NCBI RefSeq assembly: GCF_964204645.1
Contig: NC_134028.1
Span: 18,822,153-18,886,152 of the forward strand
From: Tubulanus polymorphus
Lineage: Eukaryota; Nemertea; Palaeonemertea; Tubulaniformes; Tubulanidae
DNA: 64,000 nt
Direction of reading: 5' to 3'
The notes under the pieces were generated by a model. It was given only the letters and a program-made list of their open reading frames with translations, made no database searches and was not told the DNA's origin. The translations under genes and the position numbers were made by a program. Each line of letters begins with the position of its first letter. The stretch's first letter is position 1. Shown here one piece after another: positions 28,301 to 39,205 of the stretch.

Positions 28301-30275
28301 ACATGACGTGTCGATCATCGTCCGGTCACGATGAAAAAGTGCACGCATTTGAATCTTTTAATTTTGTATATAGTTGCATGGTAAGTTTCAAACTTATCAT
28401 ATATTCTTCACATCAGGGTGTGGCTTTTCTACTAGGATTCTAATAGCTTCACGTTAGTAGGATTTGTATGGTATACATTTTTTTTAAAGCAGTTTTGTTT
28501 GGCTGTCACCGTTTTCCCTAGATATCTAGTCTTTTCGCATAACGGTAACTCTAAACGGAAATTACATGAACGAAACTTAAACTATGAAACCCAAAAGTTC
28601 AAAAAGTTCAAGGAAATTTTGCTAAAATCGATGCGCTTTTTTACTTCATCTGAATGTCCACCTTGTTCATTCCCATAATTGGAAATGTAGGAACACAAAA
28701 TGGACCCCGAGATTACCATATTCCAGTCACAACGCAGTTTTGACCCCAGAAGAACTAACAACCCGACGGTTTCTGATATTCTACGAAATCCTTGCTTAGT
28801 ATACTGCTGGATTTCCACTTTTACAGGTACCCTGCATATTGAAAGGATTGTGTGTATCGGTTCATGAGTCCACTTTAACACTGAACTCGTGTACCCCGGG
28901 AACAGCGAGTGGGTATTTATTTCCAGTAGGCCCTAAAATGTCTCTAAATATTCACATTGAAATATTTATCCTGACTAACAGTCGTTTGAGGTTTCCGTAA
29001 GAAAGTCTTGGATATGGGATAAGAGGAGTTTTTTCGCGCAAGCAGAAATTCTTAATGAATTCCTATAATAGAATTCATGAAATCATGTTTTCCATTCAGC
29101 CTTACCATTCATAGGCGTCAACCATTAGAATACCCGATTCCCTCTCTTCTATCCACCACCTCGGACTTAGAAAATCTGTGTCACCGTCTTCCTTGCAACA
29201 GTGGAAATCTTCAAACGTATATTCTTCTGGTGGAAGTTTGTGGTCTGATCTGGATTAAGACAGATAAAAAACAATCTAAAAACAAATCAATAGATTACTT
29301 AAAATTAGAATTGTCAATGTGTTAAAACACGTGTTACGTATTCATCAAATTTGAAAGTCGCGGTCGAGATAACACGTCTGCTTTAAAGTTGAAAAGGTGG
29401 CAGCACTATCTACACTCTTTCGATTGAAAATAATTTCTTATTTTCATGATGTTCTATCATGGACTATACAATGAACATATATACTTCCCTCGGTATGAAA
29501 ATACAATAACAGATTAAAGACCCATTATATACAAAATTCATAAGATTTAAAGCGAATTTTGTTATCAAAGTAAAAGATCAAAAGACACGACGAAACATCG
29601 TCAGGTGAAAATAGCTTTTGAATTCTGTATATGGTGGGTTTTAAACTTAACACCTATTCTCCTCGTTAGAGTTTCTTCTAAATTATATCATTCTTCTAGT
29701 TTGACGTTAGGACTTTCGATAATATTCTAGAAAAAGCAGTTTTTGTTTGGCTGTCACGGCACATACTAAAAGCATTAGTTGATGATTAATTTCCATATTT
29801 TTGGAAAATGTTTTTTTTTAAAGAAATCGTGTAATATTTCTCAGTCCAGATTCAAGACGCCCGCACACGAGCACATCTTGCGTACGCATTAGAGACCCAG
29901 GTGGGTGAAGTGCCTCAGTAGATGATGCATATCATGAAGTCACTTGTTCATAACAATAACCGGATTATTGCTTTCGTTACGCAACATTACAGAGTTTGAT
30001 CGTGAAATTGTTGCTACGGAGTACCACAATGTGATAGGCCTGTATAATAGTTGAAACAATAGTGTTTTAAATTTGAAACAATAGTGTTCTAATGGTTACT
30101 CACACATCGAATTGAAGATCATTTTCTGCAAAGAGATCATCCAGATCTAGTACCTCTGGCTTCTCTTCTATGGGTAACAGATCTGTATCTTCTTTATCGA
30201 TTATCCGAGGAAAATTGTCTTGAATCTTTTCTATGCTCATATCTGTAGCAGTTTACCTTGTCTCGCTTTTATACC
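25309..30275 (-). CDS. Unrecognised six-exon gene, 244-residue protein with CRLC motif
   Basis: Minus-strand exons at 30104-30240, 29106-29249, 28717-28831, 26696-26841, 26218-26264 and 25695-25840 join with consistent phase to a 735-nt coding sequence ending in TAA. A TATAAAA box lies at 30267-30273, close upstream of ATG 30240, and an AATAAA signal (minus) at 25309-25314. The product is acidic at its N-terminus (DLDDLFAEND), has PRWWIEERESG and QYTKQGFRRISETVG segments, a basic ARRDRRRRCG stretch, and ends with CRLCGKN and ELFNIDFDDD. The final Cys pair resembles the start of a zinc-binding module, but the second Cys pair expected in such modules is out of frame after the stop. I do not recognise the family. 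Exons 1-3 and exons 4-6 are each coherent; that they form one gene rests on phase agreement between exons 3 and 4, where the acceptor is weak. They could be two genes, the second starting at ATG 26823. Confidence 0.6.
25695..25840 (-). CDS. Unrecognised CRLC-motif gene, terminal exon 6 with Cys pair
   Basis: A strong acceptor (CTTTTCTTGTTTTTAG) opens a frame reading MDLCRLCGKNAKPPDRHPID, NNFKSHVKELFNIDFDDDTE and QYPIYI, then stop. Directly after the stop a shifted frame reads MCRVKLQKWRKNK. In zinc-binding modules of this general look, a second Cys pair and a KL..W motif would follow in frame, so a frameshift or an early stop may have broken it. Calling it zinc-binding is inference. Confidence 0.6.
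26218..26264 (-). CDS. Unrecognised CRLC-motif gene, exon 5
   Basis: This 47-nt exon has acceptor TTTTTCTTCAG and donor AAAAG|GTATGT. It encodes KSVEIQQFLVKFVQK. Phase (1 in, 1 out) fits exons 4 and 6 exactly. Confidence 0.6.
26696..26841 (-). CDS. Unrecognised CRLC-motif gene, exon 4
   Basis: This 146-nt exon has donor GAAAG|GTAAGT and encodes MSTNDLARRDRRRRCGVWMA and PSLPNHPVVFGGNGLISTRR. The acceptor at 26842 (GCAATGTAG) is weak, so ATG 26823 might instead be the start of a separate gene. Confidence 0.6.
28245..28510. mobile_element. MITE copy A flanking exons 2-3 of the CRLC-motif gene
   Basis: The element has inverted ends of the form CTATATACAAAAGATTAAAA and its complement near 28370. 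A shared flank running to TTTGGCTGTCAC is present also in copy B at 29519-29758. The inside has a small GACGTGTCGATCATCGTC hairpin-like piece. Confidence 0.55.
28717..28831 (-). CDS. Unrecognised CRLC-motif gene, exon 3
   Basis: This 115-nt exon has acceptor TCAATATGCAG and donor ATG|GTAATC. It encodes VPVKVEIQQYTKQGFRRISE and TVGLLVLLGSKLRCDWNM. If the donor is not used, the frame stays open to a stop at 28582, giving an alternative terminal exon. Confidence 0.65.
29106..29249 (-). CDS. Unrecognised CRLC-motif gene, exon 2
   Basis: This 144-nt exon has acceptor TTAATCCAG and donor GAATG|GTAAGG. It encodes SDHKLPPEEYTFEDFHCCKE, DGDTDFLSPRWWIEERESGI and LMVDAYE. The frame is the only open one and the phase fits both neighbours. 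Confidence 0.75.
29519..29758. mobile_element. MITE copy B flanking exons 2-3 of the CRLC-motif gene
   Basis: A diverged second copy of the element at 28245, in the same orientation, with ends CCATTATATACAAAATTC and its near-inverse, an internal GACGAAACATCGTC hairpin, and the shared tail TTTGGCTGTCAC. Confidence 0.55.
30104..30240 (-). CDS. Unrecognised CRLC-motif gene, exon 1
   Basis: This exon runs from ATG at 30240 to donor GATGT|GTGAGT. It encodes 45 acidic residues starting MSIEKIQDNFPRIIDK. A TATAAAA box is about 30 bp upstream, so the 5'UTR must be very short, or the ATG lies in an exon that begins at CTACAG. Confidence 0.65.
30267..30273 (-). promoter_or_regulatory. TATA box (TATAAAA) of the CRLC-motif gene
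   Basis: TATAAAAGC lies on the minus strand about 30 bp before ATG 30240, the normal distance to a transcription start. Confidence 0.45.
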
Positions 30276-31560
30276 ATTTATCAATACATTAATGCGTCTG
30301 ATTCTGATTAGATTGATTTTTCAAACCACCTCTGTTGAGAGACTGTAAAAGAAGGTGATCGAGATCATGTAAGTCTCCGTTTTTGCATGTAAGTATTGAT
30401 AGCCTATAATGATAGAATAGATGAAAGTTGAGAAGTTAAAATAGATGAGTAAACAGTTAGGCCTACAATGGTGAAATTACACGTTTGAACTCAAAATTAA
30501 AACCTTAAAATATCAACTACGTCTTAATTTGGAGACTACACTATGAAAAACGATTACATCGTTTGCAGTGGCGGAAACAACGTTACCCGTCTCCTTCTGA
30601 AAACAATTCTGAGACAATTTCTCAGAAGAATGGGATTGGGATCGGCGTGAAGAAAACAACATTCAGGGTATTCGTTTTGTACCAACATCTACTCGAGTAA
30701 AACGGTACAAAACGACTTTCGGACTATTCACACTAGTCGTAGAAACGACCATAGAAAGTGAAAATGGACAATAGGATCTTAGACCGTTTATAGTTATTTC
30801 AAAATGTCGATGAACTAAATGAATCAGCGGAACCAAAATTTCCATGATGTACTGTGATTCAAACAAAAATTCTGTAATTCGACCGATCATCCAACAATTC
30901 GATTTGCGAATTCAAAATCAAATACATTTCATTCGTTGCATGAGAAACACCGAATCAAAATCATAAATTCAAATAGATAAAAAGGAAAATTTCATATTTG
31001 AAGATATTAGAAACACATACTGCTTTCAACCGCCGGATATAGAGATAAAGCAAAAAAAACGGGCAAATCGTAATGGCGCACGCGTAAACCAATATTTCAA
31101 CTCACCAGTGTTAGTCTGATTTAACACTTGCTATTATTCCATAACACATAAAAATATATGGCAGACAGCGCACAAAATTTCCTAACTCCTGCCTAACTGA
31201 TCGCATACGCTGAGCCTACCATACACAGAGATATACAGCTTTGGCCGTACAGAATAACAATGGTGAATAGATTTAGAGAGATTTAGAAGTGGATGTAATC
31301 CATCATACAAATATAACAATCGTTGACCAGGTTTTGTCATGTTGACCGCATTATTAGACATCCACAAAAATTACGGCTCCATTGATTTCCACCACCTAGG
31401 CAGTAATCGATTGTATTGATTGTATTATAATATAATTGGCGCATATTCGTACCACATTAGCAATCAACTACGGAACATTAATTAACGATTAACAAATCTT
31501 AAAATGTGGAAATTTTGTCTCATAATCTTTATGCTTTGACTGCGTACTATTTTGAGTCTA

Positions 31561-31651
31561 TAATAATAATAATAATAATAATAATAATGTTTATTTTCAT
31601 ATAGCGTTATTCTCATTACAGACTCGTAACGCTTTACACAAAAACAGGATA
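31561..31651. repeat. (AAT)n plus interspersed-repeat tail
   Basis: About nine AAT units are followed by GTTTATTTTCATATAGCG and AACGCTTTACA. This is a form seen at the ends of many interspersed repeats in invertebrate genomes. Confidence 0.6.
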
Positions 31652-33111
31652 AGTAATATGATAAAGATATAAAACGATAGTACGATACAGAGCATTACAT
31701 TACAACATAGAGCCAGTTTATGCGTTTCGCTTGTGGTTAAAGCTGTATTGATAAAGCTGATACCATAAATTCATAAAGACTATCAATTTTGCTGATACGA
31801 AATCGAAGAATTGTCAAAAACAATCTACTCCAATTGGTGAGAGTGAAAATTGCACTTAGTTTGAAAAGTATTTGGAGATATTCACACCAAAGCTTGTTGA
31901 GTAATTGATGTATCATTATATTCACGAGCCAATGAGTTCACATACCGATGCGAAAATTAACAACATTTCATATTTCCGATCCATTTGAACCCTCTACGAA
32001 ACGCAGGTTTACTTATATGACGCTTACATGGCGTAGATGAGTTGAATCGAGGCCACACCCAGAATTTATACTATATCGACTCATGATGATCTATTCGTTA
32101 TAATTAACCTTTCATTTACGCACACGAAGACAAACATCAACCTTACAAGGTAACTGAATGATATGAGAAAGGCTGCTAATGCGAGATAGTAACATCAAAT
32201 GTTGAAGATGTTATCTTGGACCTTGTATATGTATATAATGTCTAAAATGCTGTTTTAGAAGACAGATAAACAATCTCAACATTCGATCAAAACCATTGAA
32301 AAACTTGTTTACAAATAATTACAATAATTCTCAGTCCTTGTAAAACATCATAATCGGTTATGTATAGGCCTAAACGTCTTCATATTCGACAGATTATTGT
32401 ACCCTATACCATAGGGTATAATTATCACAGCTTGCGCAGAATAGAAAAGCGTTAAATGAAAAATGTCGTATTGCAATCCACGCCTTCCATTGATGTTTAT
32501 ATATAGATATTTTTGACCGAAAAATTATCATGATTTGAATCTTTTTGAGGGCACTCACACTTGCAACCGAACTGGGCAAATATTTGAAAACAGAATGTTG
32601 ATATTTGACAAGCTTAGTTGTGCCTGGGAAGATTATATAGCTGTATCTTTAATTGCGAATTATCAACAGAGAATACGATTCGTCAGTTTGATTGAGTTTA
32701 TCGTTAACACACCATTTATTTATTCTAGTTCAGTCAACATTGTGCACAGTATAATACTTTTTATAATAGCATCACAACATTGCGATAACCGTGGTTTTTT
32801 TACTTCGGCTTAGCTGTGCGCGCCAGATGGCCAAAATGACGTACTGCACAGACGTCCATTCTGTGGGGGTCGGACAGCCAAGAGCTCACGACGTCGACCA
32901 CTACAATATGATGGCCTAATATGACAGTGGCCTTACTGGTATTTCCATTCATAATAAACTAAGTCGTGACGTCGACTACGGTACTCAATGAACTGCTCAA
33001 ATGTCTGCATATATATTTCAAGCGATGAAGTGATTGAAAGTTCTGCAAGGAAAATGTATTGTCAACTGATCTCAAATATAAACATTGCTTGGGATATTTG
33101 TCGATTGGGTT

Positions 33112-33534
33112 TTAATAGTATTGACTAAACACCTCTGTCTTTTCGAGAATCTGAAGAACGCTTGTGATACATAAATCCAAACCACTTATGTGCAATGTGC
33201 TGCGGTGGAGAATTTTAAACGTAGCATTTTTTGTTAATCTTGTTCTTATACATCGAACGTCGATGAAAGAAAATAATTCATCACTAAACGGGTTATATAT
33301 GAAACACGGTGCTCTCATATAAAAAACTAAGGTATACGTCGGGCTACAACGCGACGGATACCGACGCAACGGGGTTATTGGAAACTTGCGGGAAGTGGGA
33401 AGTATTGCTGTTATATCATCCAGACATATAAACGGCTTACGACGCAAACCATGCCTACATATAGCGACTCGTTGCAAGCCGTCAAGGATTCTTTTTATCA
33501 AGCCAATCAGAGATGCACGTGGATGTAGCGTCAT
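33112..33534 (-). CDS. Unassigned 141-codon open frame (doubtful)
   Basis: This is the longest unspliced open frame in the window from an ATG (MMTLHPRASLIGLIKRILDG onward). It has no recognisable domain, no clear promoter and no splice support. The opposite strand is also open over part of it, which points to chance or a decayed repeat. Confidence 0.12.
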   Translation of the reverse strand: MTLHPRASLIGLIKRILDGLQRVAICRHGLRRKPFICLDDITAILPTSRKFPITPLRRYPSRCSPTYTLVFYMRAPCFIYNPFSDELFSFIDVRCIRTRLTKNATFKILHRSTLHISGLDLCITSVLQILEKTEVFSQYY

Positions 33535-35956
33535 CATTCGTGGTAATTCAGATATCAAGGAGTTGTTTTATTGTTTTATTAAAATACAAATAAGAATTTA
33601 GACTGAGAAAAAAAATATAGCATTTCTTTGTGAAATTACGAAGCCTATTAACTCCTAAATATGTTAGTTTAATGTGTTTGTTTTGTATTTCAACCAATAC
33701 TTATATGCTCAAATATCAAAGAAATTCTGATTGAATTGCTCATGACACGGGCTGTCCAATTCTACTAAGCGGGCATACGACCATTTTCATTTTTAACATG
33801 ACCATCTACAGTCAGCTCAGTTGCCAGTGATCATAAGCGGGAATAGGGCACGTTGCTGGAAATCGAAGTGCATCTGACATAGGCTGGGCTACAATGGCGT
33901 TTACTCTCAGTTGTGTCGCTATCCGTTAGTATCAGTCGCATCTTCGCCGACATAAGCTAGCCTTATGAGGTTTTTATGTTAAGACGATCAATGGACTTTC
34001 TCAACCTAATCGAGAACGATGGGCTATCGTTTTATTGTCCATGATTGCACCAACTGACCCGTCATCGAAATATAACCTCGGGAAAAGGCTCGATTTTTCT
34101 CACTTATTCATATAGAATTTTACATGTATTATTTTGTCCATTGCCTATGTTGACTGGTATTGCCAAAGGGGATTACTAATTATTTGAATCTCGGGCTTAA
34201 GTGATCAAGCCTACACGCTGAGGTTTTGTCTCACGTATCATAACCTAAAAACGTCGAACCGACAATACCTACACCTAAAATTGTTCAAGCGTGTGTTAAA
34301 AACCGTGAACATAAAACGGTTAACGCTCGACCAGTTAGATTTAATCAGCGCATTGAAATATACGTTTGTTGCTGTAGAACTGTCTAATAGTTGAATCAAT
34401 AGGCTTTAAAACGTGTATCTCTTTCAAATTTTACTTTACTGTAAATAGAGAAGCGTCTCTATTTCAAACATTTTGATGGTACTTATATGTATACCCCCTT
34501 AGAACTAGCTCAAATGATACCTAATTACTTGCGTACTAGTCTTGGTTAAATTCGCATTTTTTTCTGTAGATGCGATTGCATGGTATTATGTACTATTCAA
34601 CGCAATTATGCAAATGAAAATCCGGGTTATGCATAACTGTGGGTTCTGAGGCAAAACGTTTGAAAACTTTGATCACAGTTAAAGAGGGAGAGAATGATTT
34701 AAAGAGTAGCTAGCGACACAAAGGAGTTGAAGAGTCGGGACAAGTACCCCGGTGAATTTCTAACAATAAAACCATATGGCGCAGTGAGAAATCTCGTCGG
34801 TAGTACTTGTAACGATGTACCCATGCCTATTCATTTCAAATAAAAATGTATGCGATCAAAGCGAAATCATTTGTTTTTAGTTATCTTGTAAGCAAAGTTT
34901 CTACCCTAAGGCAACCCATTTTATCTGTTACTCAATGCATCAACGTAACCGAATTCAAACAATTCTAATTGTTTAGTTTTTAAATGTTTTCCTTTTCATT
35001 GCATATACATACGTGTTCAGTACGATTAAAAGCTAGTAGCGAGCGAAATAATGATAAACACTGACCGACCTACCTATAATGTAGTCCATCTACGCGGAAA
35101 AATTAAGTGTACGGAAGTTACAGCAGGGGGCATGTGACACATTCCCTCCGTGTGGTCGTGAGTGTGTGTCTCATCTACGAGTAGTCATTGATTGCTCGTC
35201 GGTCTCATTCGATTGAAAGTGGTTCTCGTCTAGTCTGCAGAGGAAACCCGATCTCACCAATAGGCTTTCACATTTTACCTGCGTTACTACCGCGTTAAGT
35301 ATAAATCTATAGTCCACACGGGATCAATAGTAATCACTTTAATGGACATTGTTGTGTCAACATTTCATTCGTGAGGTTGAGTTCCCAATATAATCAAGAT
35401 ACGTCGCATCATAGAATGCAACCAGTAACGAAGCATATCAATCGGGGGATCGCTCACGTTTGGGTGGACCAGCAAAGCGTACTGCCATTCATAAAAGATG
35501 TCTTCTTGATTTTCGAGAGGACATAATTTCAACGAAAGACATGTTCATTTATGAACCTTCTCTTAATGTATAAAGACTCGAATACCTCCTGGATATCTTT
35601 TTTATTACTGTGAATTTCTAACCACGCGAAAATGTCCTATTTCGAAACCATGGGTTCTCACTGCAGGGGATTTTTCGCATAACAGGAACCCCTGTGCGAC
35701 CTTCTGCCTTATTGCACGACTCCCACTGTTAACCGCCGCATGTGAAATATACCCGTTTTGGATTAATGCAGAAAAAGCAGTCGCTCAGAGCTCCTTGAAT
35801 CTTGTCTGAAAATCTCGTTTTGAATGAAATGTAACTGTCTCGCATAATAATAATACAACGTTCTAAAACTCCGTCAATACTCCTGTCAAATTCAACAAAA
35901 GGCAGTCACATATGACATCTATATATATGTATTATTATATATGTATATATAGAAGA

Positions 35957-36175
35957 GGTATATCCGCATATTATGGGTATCCTTAACTTTTTGAACAACC
36001 GAGAAGAGATGAAGAGATTTTTCGATGAAGTTTTCTGCGTTAAAGAGCCTTTAATTTGATTTGAATACCAGCCGACGATTCAGAGTCGTTGTCGTGCAGC
36101 GTACAAAGGAATTTAGATGAATATATATATATGTATATCTTCATCTTAAGGATAGCCATAATATACGGATATACT
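35957..36175. mobile_element. 219-bp MITE-like inverted-repeat element
   Basis: The left end GGTATATCCGCATATTATGG and the right end (35957-35986 against 36146-36175) are inverse copies over about 30 bp with a few mismatches. The centre has no coding capacity. Confidence 0.65.
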
Positions 36176-36313
36176 TAAGTAACTTACTATGTAATGCAGT
36201 TGGTCCTCATCATTGAAATAAAGAGCTCACCTACAATATACTCACCTACAATCTAACCATCTTATCTCAAAATTGCTGGCACAAAAAGTTGTATAAACGA
36301 AATGCGGAGTGGG

Positions 36314-36361
36314 AAAATGTTAGGCCTACTTCGATGAAAAATGTTAGGCCTACTTCGATGA
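36314..36361. repeat. 24-bp tandem duplication
   Basis: Two exact head-to-tail copies of a unit containing TTAGGCCTACTTCGATG. Confidence 0.85.
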
Positions 36362-38964
36362 AAGAGGCTTTGGATTTGATCAGGACTGAGATGGACATCA
36401 TATGTCTTTTTAATTAGTTTTCACAAGAATGCTTATGACCGGTTTTATGTTAATGACATGGGTGAATATTGTGAATACGTACCAACATGTTCAGTGACTA
36501 ATAAACAACATTGGTAGTATTCATGTTAAATGACAATTTTATGAAGGTGTATAATTTGTTCTCTTTTTTTACAGCAGGAATCCTCTCACACGCAGTTTTT
36601 TAATGTTCGGTATCACGAGCGGCATATCTATTAATTAAAGCGCACAGGGCTCAGCGTGGAGCTAATTTTAGTGTTATGGGACCTCACTGGGAAACATACC
36701 CGGCCAATTACCCGATTGTAGCGTGACGATGAATGAAATACATAGAAAATACTTTCATTTGTTTTTATCAATAATTCGTCACTGAACATTATATTTTCAC
36801 ACGCGGTCTGGAGTCTTCGTCATAGCAACTAAGTCATTTTCAAAAATAGAAACGCTGGGACATTAAACATCGTCCCATTATAGAATTCCATTAGCCGTCG
36901 TTATTGATTCAATGTGATGATTTAGCGTAGTTGATTTGGTAGGTGATCTATTCAAATGTGGTATCTTGATATACAAAATGGGTAGAACTCGATTTTCACC
37001 CAGAATTTGCTAGAAGTTGTGATATTGCTCCTCTTTGCATCTTATTTTTGCACAAAATCTCCCAGGATTTCCATATTATGACCATACTCAATATTATGAA
37101 GCCTTTACTACTGCAGGATCATATAAGAGGTCGCAAAATGTCACGAGTTTGTGCCGGTATGTAGTTAAAGATATAGATTAATTGGACGCACCAACACTTT
37201 AATAACCGAAATGATATTGCTATTATGTCACATATACAATCTATGGCTTTCTAAAATCCTAAATGACTCAAGTAATTCTTTGGTTCCATCTACGTAAGCG
37301 TTTTGCTTCCACTTTTCATACCCATCATGCATTTCTTAGAGAGGCTAGGTTTTCCCAAATGCACCACCATTTTGTTTGGAAATAATTTTCGAGTTAACTT
37401 GTGATTGCGCATACGTAACCAGGTTCCAATTGGAATTCAATTTTGTCTTCCGTTCAACGATAACATAGTTTCACATACGCAAAAAGAAAGAAAAGACATA
37501 TTTCGACGCACCTAAAAGCGAACCTGCATTAAGTTAACCTTACGTTGGTGTCACTTCAAATACACCTAAAAATTCAACGAATGACAGAAATGAATGATTG
37601 CTGGTTTGTAAAAACTATAGAAAAATATTGTACTTACAACACACCTGTATACAGTGTGTCATTATAAAACACATGTTGTTTCAATTATCAAGGCAATCTT
37701 TCTATCAGCACAGAATAAAAAGATCTCTTTGAAAATCAATGCTTTATATCATGCAGCATTGTACATTATATACATACATGTTTTCAAAATAACGGTCTAT
37801 ACGTAGAAAAGACCTCCAAAATAATGAAATTGGTCATCCCTTTATGTGTGGTTGATATTGTTTAGAATACGCGCTCTCAAGGTTAAAAATTATTTTCACG
37901 TGTCGTGAAGTGGAGACGGTAAAAAAGATATCGACGAGAAGAAAAATATTTACGCTTGCTCTTATTATTTAACCGCATACGTGTGACTTTTGATATAGTA
38001 TAACCGGGGCGGCGCCACCTCATGTGGAATGGAGAAAAAAAGCGGAGGGAGCAAGACCCAAAATCTGACCTATTCTTTAAATTTTTTTGGCATCATACAG
38101 CGATATTTTGGGGGCAAGCCTTGTAACATATTTACGTTAATCCCAAACCTTACCTTATATAAACACCAGGAATGCTGTGAGGGTGATTGTCCTATTATGT
38201 AACAATCAATTATTTTTCGAGATACAGAATATCCTCCTTAACCTTACTGCTAGACAGTCTTTGTATATATGGCTATATGTGTTTGTATTAATTAATGTCT
38301 AATATAGTAGTAGGTAACAGTACCGGTACGTATAACTTGCATGGGCATTATTCATTGTGTAGTACGTTCGTAGTGTATTGTGTCCACGTAGCACTTAATG
38401 ACCGTGTCGTAAATTGATCTTGATCGGATCACTGGTTTAATCCAGAAGACTGACATGATCAACAAATTGCTAATCAATTATAATATCGACAGCCCATATA
38501 GAGCATGATTTGCAGTTGGAACTATCCCTTGATTGGTTTTGCGTTTGGAATTTTACAAGTTACCGGCGCATGTGTCCATCGAAAACTAAACAACCTAAAG
38601 AAATGAAGTAACGAGGAAGTTCCATTAATAATGTTCCATTAATAGTAAGATTATACTGGTCAATAGATCGAAATACCGGACATTTTTGTTTGTTGGCGAT
38701 GAGTTTTTAGCGGATTTAGTCATCGAATAACGCCTGAAATCCAGTTTCAACTTGTTGGGTCTCGGAATGTCAACTCGTTGGGTTTTGAATGTATAATACA
38801 TATAAACTTCTATTTTTCCCAAATTTCATTTCAGAGTTTTTGCAGGAAGCCAGTCATAGTGAATTGATTACATTATCTCTACCGAGAACCGTACCGGGTA
38901 ACGCTCTCCTTCGCGCGCCAGTGGTCTGTTCCGTATGACTACGCCCCGGACGTTAGGTCCGGTA

Positions 38965-39011
38965 CTGCGTATCACGTGATCGTAAAGCCTTTCACTTCCG
39001 GTTATTTACAA
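38965..39011 (+). promoter_or_regulatory. RPL10: RPL10 core promoter and TOP-like start
   Basis: A CACGTG E-box (38973-38978) and an ETS-like CACTTCCGG (38994-39002) surround a pyrimidine tract CCTTTCACTTCC (38989-39000), the form expected of a 5'TOP ribosomal-protein start. The first noncoding exon appears to end at ACAA|GTAAGC (39011), giving a 5'UTR intron 39012-39173 that closes at TAATTTTTAG. Confidence 0.55.
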
Positions 39012-39182
39012 GTAAGCTCGTTTGCGTCGTATTTTCTCTACAAAATCGTTTTCAATCGGAATTAATCGGGATATTGTCGCGAATCAATCTATTTCACCAT
39101 ACAGCAAAATTATTCCTGCGCTATTTAATTTGTTAAAATCCGTTCTAATTCGTGTGTATATTGTAATTTTTAGCTTGTCAAG

Positions 39183-39205
39183 ATGGGTCGTCGCCCTGCT
39201 CGCTG
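39183..39205 (+). CDS. RPL10: RPL10 coding exon 1
   Basis: ATG GGT CGT CGC CCT GCT CGC TG then GTGAGT; the Cys codon is split and completed by T in exon 2. The exon begins after the 5'UTR intron at 39174. Confidence 0.95.

Larger units (their letters stand above)
30276..38988. other. Intergenic region without supported genes
   Basis: The region holds an (AAT)n run with the tail of a common interspersed repeat at 31561-31651, a 148-codon unassigned minus frame at 33112-33558, an inverted-repeat element at 35957-36175, a 24-bp tandem duplication at 36314-36361, and TE-like sequence at about 38000-38110. Otherwise nothing recognisable. Confidence 0.6.

Noticed and set aside
35461-35530. Minus-strand stretch reading EDIFYEWQYALLVHPN with a GTGAGC donor
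   Set aside because: Short, unclear acceptor, and its phase does not fit exon 1 of the CRLC-motif gene.
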